Assembly: GCA_036563805.1 (NCBI GenBank)
Contig: DATCLS010000017.1
Location: forward strand, 37,402 to 101,401
Direction of reading: 5' to 3'
Source: DATCLS01 sp036563805
GTDB taxonomy: Bacteria; Actinomycetota; Acidimicrobiia; Acidimicrobiales; VFJN01
DNA: 64,000 nt
Shown here in pieces: positions 48,387 to 56,898 of the stretch. The position numbers and the translations under genes were made by a program. The notes under the pieces were generated by a model. The model did not search any database. It was not told the origin of the DNA and worked only from the letters and a program-made list of their open reading frames with translations. Each line of letters opens with the position of its first letter. Positions within the stretch are counted from its first letter, which is position 1.

Positions 48387-48503
48387 AGCCGGGTCAACGT
48401 ACCGCCCGCCGCGCCGCGGCCCGGGCGGGGCCCGGCGGTGGGGCGGGGCGCGGCCCGGGCGGCCCGGCGGGCGCCCCGCTCGGCCCGTCCGCCGGCCGGC
48501 CGG

Positions 48504-49355
48504 TCAGCCGTACTCGTAGAAGCCGCGACCCGACTTCCGGCCCAGGTGCCCGGCGGCGACCATGCGGCGCAGCCGGGGCACGGGGGCGTAGTTGGGGTCG
48601 CGGAACTCCTCGTAGAGGGCGTCGAGGATGGCGACCGACGTGTCGAGCCCGACCAGGTCGAGCAGCGCCAGCGGGCCCATCGGGAAGTTGCAGCCACCCT
48701 TCATCGCCGCGTCGATGTCGTCGCGGCTGGCGGTGCCGTTCTCGAGCATGCGCACCGCGTTGTTCAGGTACGGGAACAGCAGGGCGTTGACGATGAAGCC
48801 GGCCCGGTCCTGCACCTCGACGGGCTCCTTGCCGCAGGCCTCGGCGAACGCCCGGGCCTCGGCGATCGTCTCGTCGCTGGCCGTCAGCGGCCGCACGATC
48901 TCGACCAGGCTCATCGCGGGGGCCGGGTTGAAGAAGTGGACGCCGCACACCCGCTCGGGCCGCCCGGTGACCACCGCCATCTCGACCACGGGCAGCGTGG
49001 AGGTGTTGGTGGCCAGGATCGCCCCGTCCTTCGCCACCCGGTCGAGCTCGGTGAACAGCTCCTTCTTCACGTCCAGGTCCTCGACCACCGACTCGAGCAC
49101 CAGGTCGCAGTCGCCGAGGGCGTCTAGATCGCTGGTGGCCGTCACCCGGCCCTGCACGGCCTCGGCCGTGGCCTCGTCGATCTTGCCCTTGGCGACTTGC
49201 TTGGCCAGCGACTTCCCCAGCCCGGCGACCATGGCGTCGGCCGTCTCCTGCTTGCGGGAGCGCAGTACCACGGACAGGCCGGCCTTGGCGGCCACCTCCG
49301 CCACGCCCGAGCCCATGATCCCCGAACCGACGATGCCCACTCGCTCCACGACCAT
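48504..49355 (-). CDS. 3-hydroxybutyryl-CoA dehydrogenase family
   Basis: 283 aa. NAD(P)-binding VGIVGSGIMGSGVAEVAA at the N-terminus, TNTSTLPVVEMA and GVHFFNPAPAMSLVEIVRP (catalytic His in HFFNP, about residue 137), and C-terminal dimerisation domain GPLALLDLVGLDTSVAIL. It oxidises or reduces 3-hydroxyacyl-CoA; with thiolase and Ccr it can form the acetyl-CoA to crotonyl-CoA arm, although a crotonase is not in the window. Leaderless: TAAGGT 7 nt before ATG 49355. Confidence 0.92.
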   Translation of the reverse strand: MVVERVGIVGSGIMGSGVAEVAAKAGLSVVLRSRKQETADAMVAGLGKSLAKQVAKGKIDEATAEAVQGRVTATSDLDALGDCDLVLESVVEDLDVKKELFTELDRVAKDGAILATNTSTLPVVEMAVVTGRPERVCGVHFFNPAPAMSLVEIVRPLTASDETIAEARAFAEACGKEPVEVQDRAGFIVNALLFPYLNNAVRMLENGTASRDDIDAAMKGGCNFPMGPLALLDLVGLDTSVAILDALYEEFRDPNYAPVPRLRRMVAAGHLGRKSGRGFYEYG

Positions 49356-49495
49356 GCGCGGGACCTTACTGAGCGAGAGTCAGTTGGCGCCACCGCACCG
49401 CGGGATCCGCTCTGGCCGCGCCCCCGATCGCGACCCCGTTGCGGCCCCGACCGGCCGTGACCAGGCCGGGGCCGCGCCTTCGGTACGGTCGCGCC

Positions 49496-50173
49496 ATGAC
49501 GACTGGCGTACTGGCTCTGGTGGGCGGCGCCGAGTGGACCGCCGGGTGCGACTTCGACCGGGTCCTCCTCGAGGCGAGCGGCGCGGACGAGGTGGTGATC
49601 CTGCCGACGGCCGCCGCCTTCGAGCACCCCGACCGGGTGGCGGCGCGGGCGGCGGAGTGGTTCGAGGCGCTCGGCGCCAAGACCGTGCCGGTCCCGGTGG
49701 TGGATCGGCGCGGCGCCCTGGACGAGGCCCACGTCCAGGCCGTCCGCTCGGCCCGGTTCGTCTACCTGTCCGACGGCTCGCCGATGCACCTGCGCTCGGT
49801 GCTGATGCGCAGCCCGCTGTGGGACGCGCTCGTGTCCGCCTGGCACGACGGCGCGGTGCTGGCCGGCTCGGCCGCCGGCGGCATGGTCCTGTGCGACCCC
49901 ATGGTCGACCCCCGGGGCGGGGCGTTCACCGTCGGCCTCGGCCTGGTGGGCCAGGTCGGGCTCGTCCCCCACGTCGACACGTGGACCGAGGACAAGCTGC
50001 ACCGGACCCTGCAGCTGGCACCCCCGGGGCTGCCCGTCGTCGGCGTCGAGCAGCGGACCGCCGTCGTGCGCGAGCCCGACGGCGTGTGGCGGGCGGAGGG
50101 AGCCGGCCGCGTGACCGTCTGGCTGGGCGGCGAGGAGGTCTCGCTGGCGGCGCTGCCCGCCGGGCCCGCCTGA
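49496..50173 (+). CDS. S51-family peptidase, cyanophycinase/peptidase E-like
   Basis: 225 aa from ATG 49496, leaderless (TACGGT 49484-49489, 6 nt). Class-I glutamine-amidotransferase-like fold: LALVGGAEWTAGCDFDRVLL, VVILPTAAAFEHPD, FVYLSDGSPMHLRSVL, and the nucleophile elbow LAGSAAGGMVLCDPM, in which Ser replaces Cys as in peptidase E and cyanophycinase. GLVGQVGLVPHVDTW supplies the His region. Substrate unknown; no cyanophycin synthetase is near. Convergent with the FKBP gene, stops one base apart. Confidence 0.85.
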   Translation: MTTGVLALVGGAEWTAGCDFDRVLLEASGADEVVILPTAAAFEHPDRVAARAAEWFEALGAKTVPVPVVDRRGALDEAHVQAVRSARFVYLSDGSPMHLRSVLMRSPLWDALVSAWHDGAVLAGSAAGGMVLCDPMVDPRGGAFTVGLGLVGQVGLVPHVDTWTEDKLHRTLQLAPPGLPVVGVEQRTAVVREPDGVWRAEGAGRVTVWLGGEEVSLAALPAGPA

Positions 50174-50174
50174 G

Positions 50175-50834
50175 TCACTCGGCGGAGCCACCCTCCGTGA
50201 TGTCGATGATGTCGATCTCGAACGCGAGCGGCGAGTCCGGTGGGATCCCGCCGTCCGGGCGCCCCTCGGCGCCGTAGGCGTTCTCCGACCCGATCACGAG
50301 CCGGCGCCGCTCCCCGACCCGGGCACCGATCAGGCCCTCGTCCCAGCCGTCGATCACGGTGCCGACCCCGATGGCGAACTCGGCCGGCTCCCCCCGCTCG
50401 AACGAGCTGTCGAACACCTCGCCGTCGGGGGTCTTGCCGATGTAGTTCACGGTGATCGTGTCGCCCTCGGCCACCCGGTCGCCGTCGCCCGCGATCAGCG
50501 TCGTGCACTCGATGGCGTCGGCGGGCGTGTCGTCCGGCGGGGGCTCGGGATCGGGCGCGTCGCGGTCGGCCACGGGCCCGTCGCTGGCGGGCGCCGCGCC
50601 CCCGGTCGGCTCGTCGCACTCGAAGCGCTGGGCCTCCGCCGACGCCGCGTCCTCGTCGTCCCCGTCGTCGCCCGCCAGCGTCGACCAGGCGAAGAGCGCG
50701 CCCAGGATCACGACCGCGGCGATCGCCACACGGATGAGGGTCCGCCGCCTCCTGGCACGACGCGCCGCAGCCATCTCGGCCACCGCGCGTGCCTGCCGGC
50801 CCTGCTTCTGACGCTCTCTCTTCTGCGTCCCCAC
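50175..50834 (-). CDS. Membrane-anchored FKBP-type peptidyl-prolyl isomerase
   Basis: 219 aa. Basic N-terminus, one membrane segment (IRVAIAAVVILGALFAW, about 34-50), an acidic Pro/Asp linker, then an FKBP domain (about 118-215): VAEGDTITVNYIGKTPDGEVFDSSFERGEPAEF, GTVIDGWDEGLIG, LVIGSENAYGAEG, PDSPLAFEIDIIDI. It probably folds exported proteins outside the membrane. GTG start with TAGTCT 9 nt upstream. Confidence 0.9.
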   Translation of the reverse strand: MGTQKRERQKQGRQARAVAEMAAARRARRRRTLIRVAIAAVVILGALFAWSTLAGDDGDDEDAASAEAQRFECDEPTGGAAPASDGPVADRDAPDPEPPPDDTPADAIECTTLIAGDGDRVAEGDTITVNYIGKTPDGEVFDSSFERGEPAEFAIGVGTVIDGWDEGLIGARVGERRRLVIGSENAYGAEGRPDGGIPPDSPLAFEIDIIDITEGGSAE

Positions 50835-51039
50835 GAGCGCCCGAGACTAGTGGTAACGGGTTAGAGGGCAGGGCCAGCACGGGTAGTGCCTGCAACGACC
50901 TACTAGCGCGCGGAGCGTCCACGAGGTATATGACCTGCTAACGATGACCACGCTGACGGGCTTCGGTTGCACTCCTCGCAGCCGTTGAGGCGCGGCTCAG
51001 TCGGATCGGCGGTTCCGGTGCCAACCACATGAGAACCAG

Positions 51040-51546
51040 ATGAGCGACGAAGACAACGAAGACGAAGAGCTACCCCAGAGCGTCACGCTCGAGGTCGGGC
51101 GACGCCTGCGGGCGCTGCGCAAGGCCCGACGCCTGTCGCTGGACGACGTCGAACGCCACTCGTCGGGGCGCTGGAGCGCCTCGGCGGTCGGTGCCTACGA
51201 GCGCGGCTTCCGCACCCTGAGCCTCCCCCGGCTCCACGAGCTGGCGAGCTTCTACGACGTGCCCGTCTCGGTCCTGCTCGGCGAGCAGCCGGCGGCCACC
51301 ACGGACGAGTCCCGCAAGCTCGTGCTCGACCTCGAGGCGCTGTCCCAGGTGCCCGAGGCCGGGTCGGTGCAGCGGTTCGTGCGGTCGATCATCCTCGAGC
51401 GCGGCGACTTCAACGGCCGGGTGTTGACGATCCGCAAGGACGACCTGCGGGCCATCGCCGCCCTGCTCCAGACCGACCCGCCGCGGGCGGTGTCGCAACT
51501 CGAGGAGTGGGGCGCGCTGGTCGACAGCCCGACCACCCTGAAGTGA
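51040..51546 (+). CDS. BldD-like XRE transcriptional regulator
   Basis: 168 aa. HTH at about 16-80: LEVGRRLRALRKARRLSLDD, SSGRWSASAVGAYERGFRTLSLPRLHELASFY, DVPVSVLLGE, matching BldD, including the G.YERG.R core. A C-terminal domain (residues 95-168) corresponds in position to the BldD c-di-GMP-binding domain, but the RxD and RxxD signature residues are not clearly present, so ligand binding is unproven. BldD controls development in Streptomyces. No partner genes; it lies 130 nt before aspartate kinase. No clear ribosome site or hexamer in the 205-bp upstream gap. Confidence 0.82.
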   Translation: MSDEDNEDEELPQSVTLEVGRRLRALRKARRLSLDDVERHSSGRWSASAVGAYERGFRTLSLPRLHELASFYDVPVSVLLGEQPAATTDESRKLVLDLEALSQVPEAGSVQRFVRSIILERGDFNGRVLTIRKDDLRAIAALLQTDPPRAVSQLEEWGALVDSPTTLK

Positions 51547-51676
51547 CGGGCCGCAGGCCAGCTGCGGACCGTGCCCGTCGGTGACCGGGAAGTGGGTCAC
51601 TGGGCGTGATGGCGCGCGCCATCACTCTCCGTAACCGTTCGATCGGGGGCCCGGAGGGCGGGTAGCTTCACGCTCC

Positions 51677-52894
51677 GTGCCCTTGGTCGTGCAGAAGTTC
51701 GGCGGCACGTCCGTCGCCGACCCGGATCGCATCCGCGAGGTCGCGGACCACATCGCGCGCACGAAACGCCACGGCAACGACGTGGTCGTCGTCGTGAGCG
51801 CCATGGGCAAGGAGACCGACGAGCTCATCCGCCTGGCCGGCGAGGTGGCCGACGTCCGTCCCGGCCGCGAGATGGACATGCTGATCACGGCGGGCGAGCG
51901 CAAGGCCATGGCCCTGCTGTGCATGGCCCTGCACTCGCTCGGCGTGGAGGCCGACAGCTTCACCGGCAGCCAGGCCGAGATCATCACCGACGACACCCAC
52001 ACCAACGCCAAGATCATCGAGCTGCGGGCCGAGCGCATCCGCCGGGCGCTGGCCGCCGGGCGGGTGCCGGTCGTCGGCGGGGCCCAGGGCGTGTCGCTGA
52101 CCACCCGCGACGTGACCTTCCTCGGGCGGGGCGGCTCCGACACGACCGCCGTGGCCCTGTGCCACGCCCTCGGCGGCGACGTGTGCGAGCTCTACACCGA
52201 CGTCTCGGGCGTGTTCACCGCCGACCCCCGGCTGGTGCCGGAGGCCCGCAAGATGAAGGTGATCTCGTTCGACGAGATGCTCGAGATGACCGCCTCGGGC
52301 TGCCCCAAGCCGGCCATGCGGTCGGTCGAGTTCGCCCGGCGCTGGGGCGTCAAGCTGCACGTCCGCTCGGCTTTCACTTGGGAGCCGGGCACCTGGGTAC
52401 AGGAGGCCGGACCCGACATGGAACAGGCGATCGTCTCTGCGGTCACCCACGACGTCAGCGAGGCCAAGGTGACCGTGGCCGGCGTCCCCGACAAGCCGGG
52501 CATCGCCGCCCGCTTGTTCCGCGAGCTGGCCGACCGCGGCATCAACGTCGACATGATCGTGCAGAACGTGTCGGACCACGGCGTGACCGACATCTCGTTC
52601 ACGGTCCCCAAACAGGACCACGACGCCGCCACCGAGGTGTGCCGGTCGCTGGCCTCCGAGCTGGGTGCCATCGGCGTGTCGTCCGACCGCCACATCGCCC
52701 GGGTCAGCCTCGTGGGGGCGGGCATGAAGTCGAACCCCGGCGTGGCCGCCACCATGTTCGAGACCCTGGCCGACCAGGGCATCAACATCGACATGATCTC
52801 GACCTCGGCCATCCGCACCTCGTGCGTCGTGCGCGAGGACCAGGTCGAGTTGGCGGTGCAGGCGCTGCACCGGGCGTTCCCCGAGGCGGACTGA
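51677..52894 (+). CDS. ask: Aspartate kinase
   Basis: 405 aa; phosphorylates aspartate for Lys/Thr/Met synthesis. Kinase domain: VVQKFGGTSVADPDRI at the N-terminus, VVVSAMGKETDELI, GRGGSDTTAVALCHALGGDVCELYTDVSGVFTADPR. Two ACT domains: KVTVAGVPDKPGIAARLFREL (about 258) and VSLVGAGMKSNPGVAATMFE (about 345), the sites of feedback inhibition. The GTG is leaderless (TAGCTT 51663-51668, 8 nt). An in-frame internal start for a beta subunit is at 52418. The asd gene follows by 82 nt with its own -10 hexamer. Confidence 0.96.
   Translation: MPLVVQKFGGTSVADPDRIREVADHIARTKRHGNDVVVVVSAMGKETDELIRLAGEVADVRPGREMDMLITAGERKAMALLCMALHSLGVEADSFTGSQAEIITDDTHTNAKIIELRAERIRRALAAGRVPVVGGAQGVSLTTRDVTFLGRGGSDTTAVALCHALGGDVCELYTDVSGVFTADPRLVPEARKMKVISFDEMLEMTASGCPKPAMRSVEFARRWGVKLHVRSAFTWEPGTWVQEAGPDMEQAIVSAVTHDVSEAKVTVAGVPDKPGIAARLFRELADRGINVDMIVQNVSDHGVTDISFTVPKQDHDAATEVCRSLASELGAIGVSSDRHIARVSLVGAGMKSNPGVAATMFETLADQGINIDMISTSAIRTSCVVREDQVELAVQALHRAFPEAD
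52418..52894 (+). CDS. Aspartate kinase beta subunit from an internal start
   Basis: ATG 52418 (codon 248) reads MEQAIVSAVTHDVSEAKVTV and is preceded by AGGAGG at 52401-52406 with 11 nt spacing. The site corresponds to the known alpha2-beta2 internal start of corynebacterial LysC (MEEAVL...). The 158-aa product would hold just the two ACT regulatory domains. Confidence 0.55.
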   Translation: MEQAIVSAVTHDVSEAKVTVAGVPDKPGIAARLFRELADRGINVDMIVQNVSDHGVTDISFTVPKQDHDAATEVCRSLASELGAIGVSSDRHIARVSLVGAGMKSNPGVAATMFETLADQGINIDMISTSAIRTSCVVREDQVELAVQALHRAFPEAD

Positions 52895-52976
52895 GCCGCA
52901 GGGCGGCGGGCTGACGCCCTCCGGCGCCGGAATAACCCTTGGGGCGGCGGCAGGGCCCGCCGTACCCTGTCCCGCC

Positions 52977-53999
52977 ATGCGCGTCGGAGTGTTCGGCGCC
53001 ACCGGCCAGGTCGGCGGCGTCATGCGACAGATACTGGCCGAGCGGGCCTTCCCGGTCGACGACATCCGGTTCTTCGCCTCGGCCCGGTCGGCAGGGCGCA
53101 CCCTGCCGTGGGGCGACGGCGAGGTCACGGTCGAGGACGCCGAGACGGCCGACTACGCCGGCCTCGACATCGCCCTGTTCTCGGCCGGCGCCACCACCTC
53201 CAAGCGCCTGGCGCCCCGGGTGGCGGCGGCCGGCGCTGTCGTGGTCGACAACTCGTCTGCCTGGCGGATGGACCCCGAGGTGCCGCTCGTCGTCGCCGAG
53301 GTCAACCCCGACGCCCTGGCCTCCCGGCCCAAGGGCATCGTCGCCAACCCCAACTGCACGACGATGGCGGCCATGCCCGTCCTGGCGCCGCTGCACCGCG
53401 AGGCCGGGCTGCGGCGGCTGGTCGTGAGCAGCTACCAGGCGGTGTCGGGCGCTGGGCTGGCCGGCACCGCCGAGCTCGACGAGCAGATCCGCAAGACGGC
53501 CGAGGGCGCCGCCCAGCTCGCCTTCGACGGCGCCGCCGTCGACTTTCCGACCCCCAGCGCGTTCGCGGCGCCGATCGCCCACAACGTGCTGCCGCTGGCC
53601 GGCTCGTTCGTCGACGACGGCTCCGGCGAGACGAGCGAGGAGCAGAAGCTCCGCAACGAGAGCCGCAAGATCCTCGGCATCCCCGACCTGCCGGTGTCGG
53701 GCACCTGCGTGCGGGTGCCGGTGTTCACCGGGCACTCGCTGTCGATCAACGCCGAGTTCGCCCGCGAGCTGACGCCCGAGCGGGCGCTCGAGCTGCTGGC
53801 CGAGGCGCCGGGCGTCGAGGTGGTCGACGTCCCGACCCCGCTCCAGGCGGCCGGGAAGGACCCGTCCTACGTGGGCCGGGTCCGGCGCGACCCCACCGTC
53901 GAGCACGGGCTGGCGCTGTTCGTCTCGAACGACAACCTCCGCAAGGGCGCAGCCCTCAACGCCGTCCAGGTCGCCGAGCTCGTCGCCGCCGGGTCGTAG
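52977..53999 (+). CDS. asd: Aspartate-semialdehyde dehydrogenase
   Basis: 340 aa. NADP-binding VGVFGATGQVGGVMRQIL, FFASARSAGRTL, catalytic Cys in VANPNCTTMAAMPVLAPLH (about residue 126), SYQAVSGAGLAGTAELDEQ, and RVPVFTGHSLSINAEF (catalytic His, about 250). It reduces aspartyl phosphate to the semialdehyde after aspartate kinase. The ATG is leaderless (TACCCT 52963-52968, 8 nt). Confidence 0.96.
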   Translation: MRVGVFGATGQVGGVMRQILAERAFPVDDIRFFASARSAGRTLPWGDGEVTVEDAETADYAGLDIALFSAGATTSKRLAPRVAAAGAVVVDNSSAWRMDPEVPLVVAEVNPDALASRPKGIVANPNCTTMAAMPVLAPLHREAGLRRLVVSSYQAVSGAGLAGTAELDEQIRKTAEGAAQLAFDGAAVDFPTPSAFAAPIAHNVLPLAGSFVDDGSGETSEEQKLRNESRKILGIPDLPVSGTCVRVPVFTGHSLSINAEFARELTPERALELLAEAPGVEVVDVPTPLQAAGKDPSYVGRVRRDPTVEHGLALFVSNDNLRKGAALNAVQVAELVAAGS

Positions 54000-54037
54000 G
54001 CGCAGGGTCGTCGGCCCCGGCCCGGTCAGGTCGGGGC

Positions 54038-54079
54038 GACGCCGTGGACGCGGAGGATGACGCCGTGGACGCGGAGGAT
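54038..54079. repeat. Two perfect 21-bp tandem units
   Basis: GACGCCGTGGACGCGGAGGAT at 54038-54058 and again at 54059-54079. On the minus strand one frame reads ILRVHGV twice (see findings). Otherwise the 54000-54217 gap has no accepted gene. Confidence 0.85.
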
Positions 54080-54217
54080 CTCGTCGAGCGCGGCCTTGTC
54101 GTGGCGCTCGTCCCGGGCGTCCCACCACGCCCGCGATCCGAGCGGCAGGCTCCGCCACGACGGGGACGCTACCCGGCGGCGCCGGGCCCGGGGGCGGCCC
54201 AGCGCCGGTCAGGCTGG

Positions 54218-54502
54218 TCAGGCCGGGCAGGCGCAGGGGCGAGACGAGCAGCGGGGGCAGCCCGCCGCGTAGCGCTCCGCCGCCTCGGCGAGGTCGAGAC
54301 CCAGCTGGTCGGCCAGCGAGGCGAGCCAGGCCAGGACGTCCCCCAGCTCGTGGAGCTGCTCGGCCCGGTCGCCCTTGCGGACCGCCTGGGCGAGCTCGCC
54401 CAGCTCCTCGGTGAGCCAGGCCACCGTGGCCGGGACGCCCCGCGCCCGGTCGCGCTCGCCGTACGTCTCGGCCATCAGCTTCTGGAACGCCCGGAGGTCC
54501 AT
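54218..54502 (-). CDS. MazG-like nucleotide pyrophosphohydrolase
   Basis: 94 aa. MazG-type helices with the metal motif TEELGELAQAVRKGD (EExxE) and LHELGDVLAWLASLADQLGLDL (ExxD). Such enzymes hydrolyse non-canonical or excess NTPs. The C-terminus carries a four-Cys run, CPRCSSRPCAC, which could bind zinc. Start ATG 54502; no strong ribosome site. Same direction as the upstream methyltransferase, 52 nt apart. Confidence 0.82.
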   Translation of the reverse strand: MDLRAFQKLMAETYGERDRARGVPATVAWLTEELGELAQAVRKGDRAEQLHELGDVLAWLASLADQLGLDLAEAAERYAAGCPRCSSRPCACPA

Positions 54503-54554
54503 CCGGCCAGGCTACGGACCCCGCCGCCGGGCCCCGGGCCCCGGCGGGGTCTGG

Positions 54555-55964
54555 TCAGTCGCCGCCGGCCCCGGCGGCCGACGACGGCGAGGCCGGCGGG
54601 GCCGGCGAGCTGGGCGGAGCGGCCGGCGACGACGGCGAGGCCGACGAGGCCGGCGAGGCCGACGAGGCCGACGAGCTGGGCGGTCCGGCCGGAGACGACG
54701 AGGTCGGCGGGTTCGACGACCGGGGCGGGGCGGGCCGCCAGTCGAGCGCCAGCCACTGGTTCCCGCGCCGCAGGCTGCGCCAGGCGTGGGGCCGCTCGGG
54801 CCCGTACCGCAGCCGGATCGTGAGCCGCTCCACGCCCGGCCGGCCCGCCTGCCGCCAGCGGTCGACAATGTTGAGCAGGGCGTTCTCGGCGCCCCGGCCG
54901 CCGTGCGACTCGATGCGGGCCCGCCGGCTGCCGCCGACCAGGAAGGCGAGGCTCCCGTCGACCGCGTCGAGCACGCCGAGCGCCAGCTCGCCGGCGGCCG
55001 TCCACTGGGGGCGGACGCACTCCACCAGGCGCTCCTCGGGCAGGGCGAGCGCCACGTAGGCGGCCAGCGACCAGCTCGGGGCGCGGCCGAGGTCCAGCCG
55101 CCGCTTTCGGGAGAAGCCGAGGGCGGTCACCACCAGCTGCTGGCGGGCGGCGGTGTCCATGCCGGCCAGGGCCGGTCCCCACATCTCGACGAGCGGCCGG
55201 TCCTCGGGCCCGGCCGCCAGCTCGGACGCGGCCACCGACGCCCCGCGCCGGACGCCGTCCCGGGTCCCGTCCCCGCCCCGGAGGGCCATGAACCCGCCGG
55301 CCGTCACGTCCACCGAGTCGAAGCCGCTCGCCACCCCGGTCAGCTTCCGGAACGCCACCACCGCCTGCACGGCGAACAGCACGTTGCTCAGCCGCAGCGG
55401 CACGACGAGCACGCCGCCCGGTCGCAGCTGGTCGAACCAGGCGCGGGGCACCGACGGCGTGCTGGCGGTCGCGATGATGCGGTCGAACGGGCCGTGCCCG
55501 GGAACGCCCGCCCGGCCGTCACCGACCACGACCTCCACCGCCGAGCGGGTGGCCAACAGGCCGTCGCGGGCGGCTGCCGCCACGACGCGGTCGATCTCGA
55601 CGGTCGTCACCGACCCCTCCTCGCCGACCAGGTCGGCCAGGAGGGCGGCGTTGTAGCCCGTGCCGGCGCCGATCTCGAGGACCCGGTGGCCGGGCTCGAC
55701 GTCCAGCATCTCGAGCATCCGGGCCATGATCGCCGGCTGGGACGACGACGAGAGCGGCAGCCCGGTCTCGGGGTCGCGCCGGGTGACGATGGCCTCGTCG
55801 CGGTAGACGGCCTCCAACCCGTCGCGCTCGGCGTGCTCGCGGAGGAAGGCCTCGCGGGGCGTCCGCAGGAACGCCTCGGCCACCCGGGCGTCGGACAGGT
55901 AGCCGTTCCGGCGCAGATGGTCGACGAGACCCCGTCGCAGCCCGGCGCTGGCGTCGTCCCCCAC
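54555..55964 (-). CDS. Protein-L-isoaspartate O-methyltransferase-like protein with extra C-terminal domain
   Basis: 469 aa, twice the usual PIMT length. PIMT part (1-215): YLSDARVAEAFLRTPREAFL, SSQPAIMARMLEMLDVEPG, VLEIGAGTGYNAALLADLVG (SAM motif I), VVVGDGRAGVPGHGPFDRII, LRPGGVLVVPL. A second domain (about 220-410) is found in extended actinobacterial PIMTs and is of unknown role (LGFSRKRRLDLGR, RGAENALLNIVDRWRQAG). The last 50 residues are Ser/Pro/Ala low complexity, encoded by degenerate repeats. Either isoaspartyl repair or a specialised protein methylation is possible. Confidence 0.85.
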   Translation of the reverse strand: MGDDASAGLRRGLVDHLRRNGYLSDARVAEAFLRTPREAFLREHAERDGLEAVYRDEAIVTRRDPETGLPLSSSSQPAIMARMLEMLDVEPGHRVLEIGAGTGYNAALLADLVGEEGSVTTVEIDRVVAAAARDGLLATRSAVEVVVGDGRAGVPGHGPFDRIIATASTPSVPRAWFDQLRPGGVLVVPLRLSNVLFAVQAVVAFRKLTGVASGFDSVDVTAGGFMALRGGDGTRDGVRRGASVAASELAAGPEDRPLVEMWGPALAGMDTAARQQLVVTALGFSRKRRLDLGRAPSWSLAAYVALALPEERLVECVRPQWTAAGELALGVLDAVDGSLAFLVGGSRRARIESHGGRGAENALLNIVDRWRQAGRPGVERLTIRLRYGPERPHAWRSLRRGNQWLALDWRPAPPRSSNPPTSSSPAGPPSSSASSASPASSASPSSPAAPPSSPAPPASPSSAAGAGGD

Positions 55965-56082
55965 GGTCCGGATACTAAGGCGCCCCGCCGGGGCGGCCGG
56001 CCGTGCGACGGCCTACGACGGCGGCCGGCGACGCGGCCGGCGACGCGGCCGGCGGCGGCACCCGGCGGGTACGGTCCGCGGC

Positions 56083-56898
56083 GTGCAGCTGACCGTGACG
56101 ACCTGGAACCTGAAGGGGCACGACGGGCCGGACACCGACGCGGTCGTCGACCACGTACGGGCGGTGGGCGCCGACCTCGTCGCCCTCCAGGAGGTGCAGC
56201 GGTCGCAGGCCCGGGAGGTCGCCCGGGGGCTCGGCGCCGCCTCGCTCCGGTGGGGGTTCAAGCACTGGCCGGTGACCGTCCCGGCCGAGGGCCTGGCCGT
56301 GATCGGAGTGACGCGGCCGGCCCGGGTCCGGACCCGGGCGCTCACCTTCCGGTTCCGGTACTGGAGCTGGCGACGGCGCGTGTACCAGGTGGCGGCGGTG
56401 GGCGTGGACGTCGCCGCGGGGACGGGCGGGGTTTCCGCGGGGTCGAACGGGTTTTCCGCGGGGTCGGGCGAGGCCGGCGGGGGGCCGGGGCCGGCGCTCG
56501 TCCTGGCCAACGCCCACCTCAGCCCCCACGGCGAGGAGGAGCGGCGGGAGCGGGAGGCGTCCACCATCGTCCGGGCGCTGGCCGCCTTCCCGACGCCGAC
56601 GGTCGTCGTCGGCGACCTGAACGACGACCCGGGGTCCAGGGTCATCGCCCGCTTCCGGGAGGCCGGCTACCGGGACGCCTGGGCCGAGGCCCACCCCGGC
56701 ACGGACGGGTTCACGAACTGGCACGGCTGGGAGCGGGGCACGACGAAGCCGCCCAACCGGCGCATCGACTACGTGCTGGTCGGGCCGGGGCCGGACATCG
56801 TCCGGGTGGACGTCCCCCGCTACGGCACGGACGGGTTCGCCCGCTTCCCCACCATCTCCGACCACCTGCCGATCACGGCGACGCTCGACCTGGGCTGA
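56083..56898 (+). CDS. Endonuclease/exonuclease/phosphatase (EEP) family protein
   Basis: 271 aa from GTG 56083, leaderless (TACGGT 56070-56075, 7 nt). EEP motifs in order: TWNLKGHDGPD, LVALQEVQRSQ (Glu metal ligand), NAHLSPHGEEE, TVVVGDLNDDPGS, RRIDYVLVGPG, ISDHLPITATL (catalytic His). A Gly/Ser insertion with a short DNA repeat (TTTCCGCGGGGTCG twice) lies at about residues 110-130. Could act on DNA, phosphoinositides or sphingomyelin-like substrates; no signal peptide. Confidence 0.85.
   Translation: MQLTVTTWNLKGHDGPDTDAVVDHVRAVGADLVALQEVQRSQAREVARGLGAASLRWGFKHWPVTVPAEGLAVIGVTRPARVRTRALTFRFRYWSWRRRVYQVAAVGVDVAAGTGGVSAGSNGFSAGSGEAGGGPGPALVLANAHLSPHGEEERREREASTIVRALAAFPTPTVVVGDLNDDPGSRVIARFREAGYRDAWAEAHPGTDGFTNWHGWERGTTKPPNRRIDYVLVGPGPDIVRVDVPRYGTDGFARFPTISDHLPITATLDLG

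Noticed and set aside
52782..54158. 458-aa minus-strand frame with a TAGCGT box 7 nt before its GTG
   Set aside because: After the first codons it is Arg/Pro-rich and antisense to asd. The promoter-like box may instead belong to the short coding-like stretch noted in the findings.
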